64,000 bases of DNA from Noviherbaspirillum galbum (GTDB lineage: Bacteria; Pseudomonadota; Gammaproteobacteria; Burkholderiales; Burkholderiaceae_D), in NCBI RefSeq assembly GCF_010974945.1, contig NZ_JAAIVB010000012.1:62001-126000 (forward strand), in the 5' to 3' direction. Of the stretch, positions 24,968 to 33,258 are shown one piece after another. The notes under the pieces were generated by a model. It did not search any database. It worked only from the letters and a program-made list of their open reading frames with translations, and was not told the DNA's origin. The position numbers and the translations under genes are program-made. How positions within the stretch are numbered: the first letter of the stretch is position 1; the number at the start of each line of letters is the position of its first letter.

Positions 24968-25183
24968 TCAGACCACTTCGAGGATGACGCCGCTCGGCGC
25001 CACGCGTGACATCGTTTCCGCACGCATGACCTTCTCGCGGCCGCTCTCCTCGCGCAGGAACAGCCAGCCGCCGGCGATGGCTTCCACCGTCCCCCTGAAT
25101 TGCCTGAGTTCTTCCGAACGGCACCGCTCGGCGACATCGCGCCGGAAAGCCACCGTATCTCCTACCCGAAACCGGATTGCCAA
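24968..25183 (-). CDS. Small hypothetical protein with TTG start
   Basis: 71 residues. The start TTG at 25183 is chosen because an AAGGAG lies seven bases upstream; longer frames to 25444 read through non-coding looking sequence. The product FRVGDTVAFRRDVAERC...RGTVEAIAGGWLFLREE..EKVMRAETMSRV looks like a small beta-barrel (KOW/SH3-like: V-G-D-x-V...G-x-V). No family name can be assigned. It precedes the possible lipoprotein on the same strand by 33 bases. Confidence 0.55.
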   Translation of the reverse strand: MAIRFRVGDTVAFRRDVAERCRSEELRQFRGTVEAIAGGWLFLREESGREKVMRAETMSRVAPSGVILEVV

Positions 25184-25309
25184 GTGCAGCTCCTTCTTGA
25201 AACAGGGCAATAGACAGGTTCCGGTATGCAATGTTCCCGCGAGAACGCCTTTTCTTCGGGTATGCTTTCGCACGAAAGGCACGGCGATCCCGCGTCGTGC
25301 AAGAGTGGA

Positions 25310-25984
25310 ATGCCAATCGTGAAAGCCAAACAGTTCATCGTTTCCATTGCCATGGGCGCGAGCACCCTCGCCTGCGCCGCCGACCCTGCCTACCTCACCG
25401 AAGGGCCGGATGAAGCGTCCCGCCTCCAGTCGGTGCTTGACCAAGCGCCGGAAAGCGCGGCGTCCCTATACCGCCAGGGCGAGTTCAGCATGGGTCCTTC
25501 GTGGCGCGGCTTGCGCGCCCTGCAGGACGCGGCGGTCTTCCTGCATCGCAGCGTGCGCCGCGGCGAGAATGGAACGATGCTGGCGTGGACCGACAGGGAA
25601 CTGCTGCGGTCCGCCTACCTGGAAAAGGAAAGGCCTTACCTGTCGCTGCGAGAGCATGTAAGCATCGACTGTGCCGGCATGCGCGTGGGCGTCCTGGAAT
25701 CGGTGTACTACGAGCAGCGCTTCGGGGGCGGGGAACCGCTGGCGCGCATCCGGCAGAAGCCGGAAATGATCGACATCCTTCCGGACTCCCTCGAAGACCA
25801 GATGCAGCGCATCGCCTGCGAGAGCAAGCCGTCCGCCAAGCCTGCGGGCAAGTCCGCGAGCAAGTCCGCATCGCCGAAGGCGGACAAGACCGACACGACA
25901 AAGGAGCCGAAGGAGCCGAAGGAGTCGAAGGCGCCGCAGGAAAGGAAGGATGCCGCAGCCGCTCCAAGACCGCCGCAGACCTGA
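25310..25984 (+). CDS. Exported surface-adhesin E-like protein with Lys/Pro tail
   Basis: 224 residues from ATG 25310 (GTG 25319 is an alternative). A signal peptide ends ACA-A (residue ~23). The central region, with WTDRELLRSAYLEKERPYLSLREHVSIDCAGMRVGVLESVYYE and ending DILPDSLEDQMQRIAC, fits the surface-adhesin protein E fold: a small beta sandwich with a conserved Asp-Cys and a final Cys that likely form a disulfide. The last ~50 residues are Lys/Ser/Pro repeats (KSASKSASPKADKTDTTKEP), unusual for the family and probably disordered. Location periplasm or surface. It ends convergent to small-RNA-like copy C. Confidence 0.65.
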   Translation: MPIVKAKQFIVSIAMGASTLACAADPAYLTEGPDEASRLQSVLDQAPESAASLYRQGEFSMGPSWRGLRALQDAAVFLHRSVRRGENGTMLAWTDRELLRSAYLEKERPYLSLREHVSIDCAGMRVGVLESVYYEQRFGGGEPLARIRQKPEMIDILPDSLEDQMQRIACESKPSAKPAGKSASKSASPKADKTDTTKEPKEPKESKAPQERKDAAAAPRPPQT

Positions 25985-26040
25985 TGCGGCGATCGGCGGC
26001 GTTCAATAATGCACAAGGCTGCCATCAAGCCGCCCGCAAG

Positions 26041-26124
26041 AAAAAAGCCCGCGCGCCGGGGAGGCGAACGGGCAAAACTTACTGCAGGGAGGAGGTGTAA
26101 GAGCCGCTGTTGAGCAGCCCTGAC
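26041..26124 (-). ncRNA. Candidate small RNA, anti-SD family copy C
   Basis: Minus strand: CACCTCCTCCC (complement of 26087-26097), spacer TGCAGTAAGTTTT, then stem GCCCG-tt-CGCC / GGCG-cg-CGGGC and a T6 run (26041-26046). A good -10 box TATATT lies at 26131-26136 (minus), giving an RNA of about 84 nt. This is the best defined of the three copies. Confidence 0.65.
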
Positions 26125-26255
26125 AGCCTCAATATAGCGGTGCTTGCGGCCCGGTAATATTCGCTTTACAAAGCTTTACCCGAGCTACAAACAGATACAG
26201 AAACTGCCATCAATGTAATCATTGCCGCGCCATCGAGCGGCCCTGGAATCCTGTT

Positions 26256-28526
26256 TCAGGCAAGCGCCTGGCGGAGCTCGTCCATGTCGACGGGCTTGGT
26301 GAGATGCAGGTCGAAGCCCGCTTCCGCCGCCCTGGCCTTGTCGCCTTCCTGGCCGTAGCCGGACAGCGCAATCAGCTTGACCGCGGATGGATCATGCCGC
26401 GCGCGGACCGTCCTTGCGAGTTCGAAACCGTCGATGTCTGGCAGGCCGATGTCGAGGATCGCCACGTCGGGCGTGGCGGAGGCCATCTGCCGCAGCGCGG
26501 AGTTGCCATCATGCGAGACATCCACCTCGTGCCCGTCGAGGCGGAACACCTCGGCCAGCATGTCGGCGGCGTCGACGTTGTCGTCGACGATGATGATGCG
26601 CTTGCGGCGCGCATCGGCCACCGGCGGCGGCGCTTTCGTTTGCAGCTGCGGCGGCGCGATGACCGGCAGGCGCACCGTCATTTCGCTGCCCTTGCCCGGC
26701 CCATCGCTGCGCGCCTCGACCGTCCCGCCATGCAGGTCGACGATGCTCTTGACGATCGCCAGGCCCAGTCCCAGGCCGCCCGACTGGCGCGCAAGCGATT
26801 GCGGCGCCTGGTAGAACGGCGTGAAGATGCGGTCCACCGTCTCGGCGCTCATGCCGGCTCCACGGTCCCTGACAACGATGCAGGCATGCTCCGGCTCCTT
26901 CCTGACCATGAGGGAGATCGGTCCCTGCGGATCGAAGTGCATGGCGTTGTTGAGCAGGTTGGTCACCACCTGCACGAGGCGCGCCTCGTCGCCGAGCACC
27001 CAGACGTTCCCGGGCACGTCGACCAGCAGGCGCCGGCCCTTGTGGCTCATCATCGGCTGCACGGCGTCGGTTGCCTGCTGTATCACATCCGCGAGCGCCA
27101 CCGGCTCGCGGCGCATCTGCAGCTTGCCGCGCGTGATGCGCGACACGTCCAGCAAATCATCGACGAGGCGCTTCATGTGGCCGACCTGGCGGCGCATGAT
27201 CTCGCGTTCGCGCAGCCCGGCGGTTTCTCCGCGCGCATCGAGCAGGTCGAGCGCGGCAACCATCGGCGCCAGGGGATTACGCAGCTCATGGCCGAGAATG
27301 GCAAGGAAATTGTCCTTGGCCATGCCGGCTTCCTGCGCGGCGCCCAATGCGGCATTCAATGATTCGAGCAGGCGCTCGCGCTCCTGCTCGACGGCGATGC
27401 GCTCTGTCGAGGCGGCCTGCAATGCCGCGCCCATCTGGTTGACTTCCTGGATCACGCTGGGCATCACATCGACCGGATCGCCCTGGACCAGCCGCACCGC
27501 CTGCCGTTCAAGGCCGTCGATGCTGCCGGCGATGCGCCGCGCGATCAGCACGGCCAGCGAGAAGCAGATCAGCAGCGAGGCGGCGATCGCCGCGCCGTAC
27601 ACCGTGAAGTGCTGCAGCATCTGCTGCTCGAAGTAGGCGGTGGGCGCACCGACCGCGACCGTCCAGCGATGATGGGACGTGCGCGTGAAGGCGGTGATCA
27701 CCTCTACCCCTTCCACCGTGCGGCTGATGCCCACGCCTTCCTGATTGCCTTCTGCCAGAAGCGTGTTCAGGGAGGGCGTGATGTTGGCGCCGACCGTCTT
27801 TTCGTGGTCGCGCGACCGCGCAACCCGATGCAGGGTCGCATCGTGGACCGCGATCACCCAGTCGACCGGCACGTTCTGGCGCTTGAGGATGTCAACGATG
27901 CGGTCCGGCTTCACCGCGACGCTGAGCGTGTAGGTCAGGTTGCCGTTATCGATGACGGGAATGCGGATCGCGAACGCGGCGGGACCGTTCACCTTCTTGA
28001 CGATGGAGCCCACCACCGGTTCGCGCGAGGCGATGACCTGCGCGACGGATTCCGGATCGACGATGCGGGACTCGGTCGAGCCGAAGGGCGCGTTGGTCTT
28101 GAATAGCAGGCGGCCGAGATTATCGGTCAGGACGATCGACCGCCAGTCAGCACGCTCGCGCGTGACTTCCTGCGCCACGTTGTAGAAGCCGAGCAGGTCG
28201 CCATAGACCAGCGTGGAATTGTAGGACAGCGAACGCAGGCTGCTGATCGTGGATTCGAGTTCGGCATCGACCGCGCTCGCCAGCGCGCGGGAGATCGCCA
28301 GCACCGCCGCCCTCGACTGCTGTTCCTGCTGGTCGATGGTGGCGCGGATGCCCCAGCCGCCGACCAGCGCGATCGGCAGCAAGCCGAGCGCGGTCAGGAG
28401 CAGCAGCAAGCTGCGCAATCGTACGGGCGTGGTAATCAGCATCAGGCTCAAGCGGGATGGACGGACAGGGGCGACGCGCACCCTGCCGATGCCGGTACGC
28501 GCGGCATCGATCCATGAGGATACCAT
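26256..28526 (-). CDS. Hybrid sensor histidine kinase/response regulator with periplasmic Cache-like domain
   Basis: 756 residues. After ~38 residues a membrane helix (LLLLLTALGLLPIALVGGW), a periplasmic dCache-like sensor (~60-305), a second helix (AIAASLLICFSLAVLIA) and HAMP, then HisKA with His in LGHELRNPLAP (~412), the HATPase domain with N-box NLLNNAMHF, G1 RDRGAG and G2 GGLGLGLAI, and a C-terminal receiver with phospho-Asp in VAILDIGLPD (~690) and Lys in LTKPVD. All catalytic residues are intact. No HPt or separate regulator is adjacent, so the output path is unknown; phosphotransfer to an unlinked HPt protein is usual for this type. The true start may be at an internal Met (MLITTPVRLR). 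Confidence 0.9.
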   Translation of the reverse strand: MVSSWIDAARTGIGRVRVAPVRPSRLSLMLITTPVRLRSLLLLLTALGLLPIALVGGWGIRATIDQQEQQSRAAVLAISRALASAVDAELESTISSLRSLSYNSTLVYGDLLGFYNVAQEVTRERADWRSIVLTDNLGRLLFKTNAPFGSTESRIVDPESVAQVIASREPVVGSIVKKVNGPAAFAIRIPVIDNGNLTYTLSVAVKPDRIVDILKRQNVPVDWVIAVHDATLHRVARSRDHEKTVGANITPSLNTLLAEGNQEGVGISRTVEGVEVITAFTRTSHHRWTVAVGAPTAYFEQQMLQHFTVYGAAIAASLLICFSLAVLIARRIAGSIDGLERQAVRLVQGDPVDVMPSVIQEVNQMGAALQAASTERIAVEQERERLLESLNAALGAAQEAGMAKDNFLAILGHELRNPLAPMVAALDLLDARGETAGLREREIMRRQVGHMKRLVDDLLDVSRITRGKLQMRREPVALADVIQQATDAVQPMMSHKGRRLLVDVPGNVWVLGDEARLVQVVTNLLNNAMHFDPQGPISLMVRKEPEHACIVVRDRGAGMSAETVDRIFTPFYQAPQSLARQSGGLGLGLAIVKSIVDLHGGTVEARSDGPGKGSEMTVRLPVIAPPQLQTKAPPPVADARRKRIIIVDDNVDAADMLAEVFRLDGHEVDVSHDGNSALRQMASATPDVAILDIGLPDIDGFELARTVRARHDPSAVKLIALSGYGQEGDKARAAEAGFDLHLTKPVDMDELRQALA

Positions 28527-28679
28527 TCAATCGGCAATATTTAGTCAGGGAATGACTGGGTTCATGGCAGGCGCGGGACACCCGGCCCTCGCCTCTCTCC
28601 TCGGCTTGCCTTTGCCGCGTTCGACGCCTGTCCCGATGCTGCCCCGCTGCTTCGTGAACCAGGCCGTCGCGGCTGGACG

Positions 28680-28907
28680 TCACTGCATCAGATGCTTCAT
28701 GGGAAACTCGATCTGGCCAGGCTCGTCGCTGTCCCTTTCCCGGGAAAACAGATAGGCGCCAACCACAAGCAGGCGACGCATTTCATCGTTGCTGATCTTT
28801 TCAGCAATATCGGCCACCGTCGCTGCATAGAGTTCGCAGATGGTGAAGGAATCGACTTTGGGTCCTTCCATATGACTCAAGGCCACGAAGATCGAGCTTC
28901 GGTCCAT
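28680..28907 (-). CDS. Small hypothetical protein
   Basis: 75 residues from ATG 28907, with GGAGA five bases upstream; an earlier frame to 28943 lacks such a site. MDRSSIFVALSHMEGPKVDSFTICELYAATVADIAEK then NDEMRRLLVVGAYLFSRE: a small alpha-helical soluble protein. No family recognised. It precedes the hybrid kinase on the same strand by 153 bases, but cotranscription is not shown. Confidence 0.5.
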   Translation of the reverse strand: MDRSSIFVALSHMEGPKVDSFTICELYAATVADIAEKISNDEMRRLLVVGAYLFSRERDSDEPGQIEFPMKHLMQ

Positions 28908-29234
28908 GATTGTCTCCATTTGTACCATTCGCCGGATTGACATGCCTTATTTGCATCGGTTCTGCAAAACAGGAAAAAAAACTGCGGGCGGCCATCATTC
29001 TCATCGTTCCCGCGATCGATCCTCTGTCCTTCCCGCACTGTTTTGCGAAGGCCATGGCGGCGCCGGCGCGGACTTGGCCCGTGTGGTGGGAAATGGTCTA
29101 CCCATTCTTGCAAGCCGTTGATATTGCAGGCGATCCACCGTCAAACTGTGCGAGAATGGCGGGCCTCGAAGGTGGCCTGGCTGCAACGGCGCCACTGCAA
29201 ACCCTTGCTTTCACTGACTATCGTTCTGCCCACC
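28908..29234. other. 327-bp divergent intergenic region
   Basis: Lies between the small hypothetical gene (minus) and the cyclophilin gene (plus). Frames run through it but none has a ribosome site or plausible product. It must hold the promoters for both sides; I cannot point to strong boxes. Confidence 0.4.
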
Positions 29235-30050
29235 ATGAAATTGCGCCTTGCCTTGTTCCTGCCGGTCCTGCTCGCCGCTTGCGGCGGCAGCGGCGGCGAC
29301 AAATCCGCCATCTTCGAAGTTCATGCCAACAACCTCGCCTACGGCTCGACGGCGACGCTCTTGTTCGTCGGCAGCTTCGTCGCTGGACAGTCCCTGACGC
29401 CCGATACGCCGACTTGCACCTCGGGCACGGGGGTTTACTCCACGCCCACGCAGTACGTGCTCAAGTGCACGGTGACGGCGACCGGCGACTTCCCGGTTAC
29501 CGTCAAGACGAGCTCGGGCGATGTGATCTACTCGAAGACCCTGAGCGTTCCGGCACCGCGCGTCACCTTCTCGACCTCGAAGGGGAACATCGTGGCCGAA
29601 CTCTATCCGGACAAGGCGCCGAATTCCGTGATCAATTTCCTGCGCTACGTGCAGTTCGGCTTCTATTCGCAGACCATCTTCCACCGGGTGATCAAGGACT
29701 TCGTTGTGCAGGGCGGCGGCTTCAAGCCGGGACTCGTCCCGCAGGATGGACAGCTCGCGCCGATTCCGCTCGAATCCAACAACGGCTTGAGCAATGCGCG
29801 CGGCACGCTCGCCATGGCGCGCACCACCGATCCGAACTCCGCGACGTCGCAGTTCTACTTCAACCTCGTCGACAACACCTTTCTCGACTACAAGGATGCC
29901 AGCAACCCCGGCTATGCGGTGTTCGGCAAGATCGTCTCGGGACTGGACGTGGTCGATGCCATCGGCGCGGTGCCGACCACAACGGTGCAGGGAGCCGGCG
30001 ACATCCCGGCGACTGACGTGGTCCTGAATTCGGTCACGCGCGACCAGTAA
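29235..30050 (+). CDS. Cyclophilin-type peptidyl-prolyl isomerase lipoprotein
   Basis: 271 residues from ATG 29235. Lipoprotein signal ends LLAACGG. Residues ~25-105 form an extra beta-rich N-terminal domain (ATLLFVGSFVAGQSLTPDTPTC...YVLKCTVTATGDFPVTV) with a Cys pair. Residues ~110-271 are the cyclophilin domain: VTFSTSKGNIVAELYPDKAPNSVINFL, the active-site FHRVIKDFVVQGGGF with the catalytic Arg, and MARTTDPNSATSQFYFNL with the substrate-binding QFYFN. The usual active-site Trp position differs, as in many bacterial PpiA/B. A periplasmic foldase; the N-terminal domain may bind a client. Start chosen for the signal peptide; upstream frame is not coding. Confidence 0.9.
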   Translation: MKLRLALFLPVLLAACGGSGGDKSAIFEVHANNLAYGSTATLLFVGSFVAGQSLTPDTPTCTSGTGVYSTPTQYVLKCTVTATGDFPVTVKTSSGDVIYSKTLSVPAPRVTFSTSKGNIVAELYPDKAPNSVINFLRYVQFGFYSQTIFHRVIKDFVVQGGGFKPGLVPQDGQLAPIPLESNNGLSNARGTLAMARTTDPNSATSQFYFNLVDNTFLDYKDASNPGYAVFGKIVSGLDVVDAIGAVPTTTVQGAGDIPATDVVLNSVTRDQ

Positions 30051-30148
30051 GCCCGCGCGGCGCCCGGCGCAAGCACCACACGCCCCCGCCTCCTTCCGGA
30101 CGCGGGGGCGCTGTCTTTCCAATGTGGCTCAGGGAGTCTGAGGAAGGC

Positions 30149-30892
30149 TCAGGGCAGGCCCCGGACGATGCGCGCTAGGTCGGTGGCCATCGCCTGCGAC
30201 AGCGCTTCGCTCTGGTGGATGGTGTCGGGCACCGGATTAGGCATAGTCTCGGAAATGGCATGGCCATCGGACACCGGCACGCCGAGGTTTGCGCCCAGTT
30301 CGCGCACGAGCTGGGCGAAATGGTCGACGTTCTGGTCGAGCGCCGTGCCGGTTCGGGTCACGTTCGGCGTCTGCAGGATGACCCTCTTCTTCGCCGCCAG
30401 CGCCGAGGTGATCATGATGGTCATGATGCGGTTGAACTCCTCGTCGGAAAAATGCTGGTTGGCGTCGTTGATGCCGCGGTTGAAAATGATGATGTCCGCC
30501 CGGCTTGCCGCGAGCTGCTCGGCCCAGGGCAGGTTCTTGCCATCGGTGCCTTCGAACTGCTGTCGCGAGGACGTGCCCGGCATGGCGCGGTTGATGACGT
30601 CATAGCTTCCGGCAAGCAGCTGCTGCAGGCGCTCGACTTCGTTCGCGCCGGTGATGGCATTCGAGAACGTGGATTCGCCATACGCCTCGATGACATGCGG
30701 CGCCTGCACGGACGCTTCGCCGTTCGCCTTGACCACGACCGCAACGGGCGACTGCGTTGATGATGTCCCGCCTCCGCCGCAGGCGGCAAGGAAAGGCATG
30801 ATGGCAATGGCGAGCAGAACGGTGCGACGGGCAACGTGTGGGAAAAGGCGGCGGGTGATATTGGCTTGGCGTGTCATGGTCGTGTCGAACAA
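30149..30892 (-). CDS. SGNH/GDSL-type hydrolase lipoprotein
   Basis: 247 residues; in-frame Met at codon 6 may be the real start. Signal peptide ends FLAACGGGG (lipobox LAAC). The SGNH blocks are in order: block I IEAYGESTFSNA, where the usual GDS reads GES with the nucleophile Ser kept; block III FNRGINDANQ with the Asn of G-x-N-D; block V PDTIHQSEA with the Asp-x-x-His pair. It should therefore be an active esterase or acetylhydrolase in the periplasm, perhaps acting on acylated polysaccharide or peptidoglycan. It is convergent with the cyclophilin gene. Confidence 0.83.
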   Translation of the reverse strand: MFDTTMTRQANITRRLFPHVARRTVLLAIAIMPFLAACGGGGTSSTQSPVAVVVKANGEASVQAPHVIEAYGESTFSNAITGANEVERLQQLLAGSYDVINRAMPGTSSRQQFEGTDGKNLPWAEQLAASRADIIIFNRGINDANQHFSDEEFNRIMTIMITSALAAKKRVILQTPNVTRTGTALDQNVDHFAQLVRELGANLGVPVSDGHAISETMPNPVPDTIHQSEALSQAMATDLARIVRGLP

Positions 30893-31074
30893 GGGAGGTC
30901 AGGCTGGCTGCGTGGGCGAGCGGCGACGGCACGCACCAGCCAGATTCCCCGATTGAGTTGCACCGGGGAATCACTTGTTTCAACACGATGAAGCTATTAA
31001 TTCGCTTTAATCCTTGCGATACGACGCGGCAGGAATGGAACTTTTCTTTCGAATGTTCGCCAATCCGGCCACGC

Positions 31075-31104
31075 AAAAAAGGCCCGCATGCCAAGCATGC
31101 GGGC
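31075..31104 (-). terminator. Terminator after chemoreceptor 1
   Basis: Minus strand stem GCCCGCATGC / GCATGCGGGC with a 3-base loop followed by CC-T6, 42 bases after the chemoreceptor stop. Confidence 0.9.
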
Positions 31105-31145
31105 GATGACAGCCATGCTTATCTCCAGCGCCGGTGGCGCTTCGC

Positions 31146-32708
31146 TTAGCGCGAAGAATCCTTGAGCTTGAACACGCTGATCAGCTGGAACAGCTTTTCC
31201 GCCTGCTCCTGCAGGCTCCTGGCCGCGCCAGCCGCTTCTTCCACCAGCGCCGCGTTCTGCTGCGTCACGTTGTCCATTTCGCTGATTGCCCTGTTCACCT
31301 GGTCGATGCCGGCGGTCTGCTCCTGGCTGGCGGTCGAGATGTTGCCCACGAGGTCGGTGACGCGCTGGATGCTGTCGACCACTTCCGACATGGTGTCGCC
31401 CGCCTGGTGCACGAGCTGGCTGCCGGTCTCCACCTTTTCCACCGAGTCGTCGATCAAGGCCTTGATCTCGCGGGCGGCGTTGGCCGAGCGCTGGGCCAGC
31501 GTGCGCACCTCGGCGGCCACCACCGCGAATCCGCGTCCCTGCTCGCCGGCGCGGGCCGCTTCCACCGCCGCGTTCAAGGCGAGGATGTTGGTCTGGAAGG
31601 CGATGCCGTCGATGACGCCAATGATGTCGACGATCTTCCTGGCCGAGGTACTGATCGCATCCATGGTGCTGACCACGTTGCCGACCACCGCCCCGCCCTT
31701 GTGCGCCACTTCGGAGGCCGAACTCGCGAGATGGTTGGCCTGCATCGCGTTGTCGGCGTTCTGCTTGACCGTGGAATTCAGTTCCTCCATCGAGGACGCG
31801 GTCTCTTCCAGCGAGCTTGCTTCCTGCTCGGTACGCGAAGACAAGTCGAGGTTGCCGGCAGCGATCTGCTGCGAGGCACTGACGATCTGGTTGGAACTGT
31901 CCCGGACCTGCCCCACGATGTGGGCCAGGCTGTCGCGCATGCGCTTCATGGCGGCCAGCAGGCTGTGCTCTCCGCCCGTCGTCACGACGTCGATGTCCAG
32001 GTCGCCGGACGCGATCCGCTCGGCGATGTCAGCGGCATAGGCCGGCTCGCCGCCGAGCTGGTCGGTGATGCTTCGGCGGATGGCCCAGGCCGCGCCGATG
32101 CTGCTGATGATGGAAGCGATCGCCAGCAGGATGGTGACCCAGCGCGCGCTCGCATAGGCTGACTTGGCTTCCGCGGTATCCTTTTCGGTGGCTTTCTTCT
32201 GCAGCTCGATGTTCTCGTGCATGGCATCGAGCCACTGCTGGTTCAAAGGGATGGCGGTGTTCAGGAGGAGATCGGCCGCTTCCTGCGTCTGGTTGGCCAT
32301 CGCCATGCCGATCAGCTTCTCATTGACCGCCCGCGCGGCATTCTGCAGTTCATGCGTCTTGCGCCGCAAGGCAATCCCGGCTTCGCTGGCATGGGTTTTC
32401 TCGAGCCTGGCAAACGCCTCGTCGTATTTCACCCGCGCGGCATTGACCTTCTCCAGCTCGTGCTTCTTCTTTTCGGGATCCTGCAATAGCAGCAAGGTGC
32501 GCGACACTCGCTGGACCACGTGAACCGATTCCGCCATGTCGGTCAGGTATGCCATCTTGGCGATCTTTTCCTCGGCGATGTCTTCCAGCCGCTCCTCGAT
32601 CTCGCCCATGCGATACAGCGCCAGCGCGCTCCCCAGGAGTATCAGCCCGATCAGGAAACCAAACCCCGCGCTCAGGCGAGCGCCCACCGACATCGATCCA
32701 AATCGCAT
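31146..32708 (-). CDS. Methyl-accepting chemotaxis protein (four-helix-bundle sensor type)
   Basis: 520 residues from ATG 32708 with a GGGAGAAGG ribosome site. Membrane helix 1 (residues ~9-30), a periplasmic helical bundle of ~150 residues as in Tar/Tsr-type 4HB sensors, membrane helix 2 (WVTILLAIASIISSIGAAWAI), HAMP, then the signalling hairpin with tip [28 protein letters not shown]. Methylation helices contain [18 protein letters not shown]. There is no C-terminal CheR-binding pentapeptide; it ends KLKDSSR. No other che genes are in the window. The ligand cannot be predicted. Confidence 0.93.
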   Translation of the reverse strand: MRFGSMSVGARLSAGFGFLIGLILLGSALALYRMGEIEERLEDIAEEKIAKMAYLTDMAESVHVVQRVSRTLLLLQDPEKKKHELEKVNAARVKYDEAFARLEKTHASEAGIALRRKTHELQNAARAVNEKLIGMAMANQTQEAADLLLNTAIPLNQQWLDAMHENIELQKKATEKDTAEAKSAYASARWVTILLAIASIISSIGAAWAIRRSITDQLGGEPAYAADIAERIASGDLDIDVVTTGGEHSLLAAMKRMRDSLAHIVGQVRDSSNQIVSASQQIAAGNLDLSSRTEQEASSLEETASSMEELNSTVKQNADNAMQANHLASSASEVAHKGGAVVGNVVSTMDAISTSARKIVDIIGVIDGIAFQTNILALNAAVEAARAGEQGRGFAVVAAEVRTLAQRSANAAREIKALIDDSVEKVETGSQLVHQAGDTMSEVVDSIQRVTDLVGNISTASQEQTAGIDQVNRAISEMDNVTQQNAALVEEAAGAARSLQEQAEKLFQLISVFKLKDSSR

Positions 32709-33114
32709 TACCTTCTCCCTGCTCCCGCTGTTGTGCGCGTCTTGTCTCCACGGCGGCATCCCGTGGCCGTTTCATTGTAGCCACGTCATTTCAGAAATGA
32801 TGCAAATTTCGTCCAGGGAAAAGAGCGAATGTAAGCTTCGCGCAACGATGGGTTTGAGACGAGGATGGGGTGTTGCGGGATTGATATCGGGGTGTGGTCG
32901 GGTTTGAAATGCTAGTTAATGTTGCCATGCATCACAACGAGCTAAATTGTATAGGAGATTTACCCCACTTAAGTGAGCCCGAGCTTGATCTCCATTTTCG
33001 GGCCGAACAGAAGCTCTTATGTTTTCATGTCGAATACGCAATAAGTAGTTGGATTTACTTCTGGTTTTTAGTTTCGCATTACAATTTCGCTTAAACCAAC
33101 AGTGGGGCCATAAA
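32709..33114. other. 406-bp region, increasingly AT-rich, at the edge of acquired DNA
   Basis: GC-rich near the chemoreceptor promoter, then clearly AT-rich from about 32880. A frame of about 60 codons near 32909-33094 (MLVNVAMHHNELNC...) lacks a family or good ribosome site and I do not call it. The composition change marks the left edge of the nuclease segment. Confidence 0.5.
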
Positions 33115-33258
33115 GTGAGTGACAACGTAATTTCGTACATTGAAATGTGCCAACGAGAAGGTGTGAGCCTCCAGCAAGGAATGAATTTTGGCTTAAGGGG
33201 CAATCATTCCGTGATTCTTATGTCTGTCCGCCCAAACGCTCCATATCGGGATCGCTTA

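Noticed and set aside
30085-30118. GC-rich hairpin after the cyclophilin gene as a terminator
   Set aside because: The stem is strong, but the following CTGTCTTT is a poor T-run; it may still slow polymerase but I do not call it.
32894-33094. Open frame before the split nuclease gene
   Set aside because: No ribosome site, no family, and low complexity AT-rich composition; coding cannot be supported.
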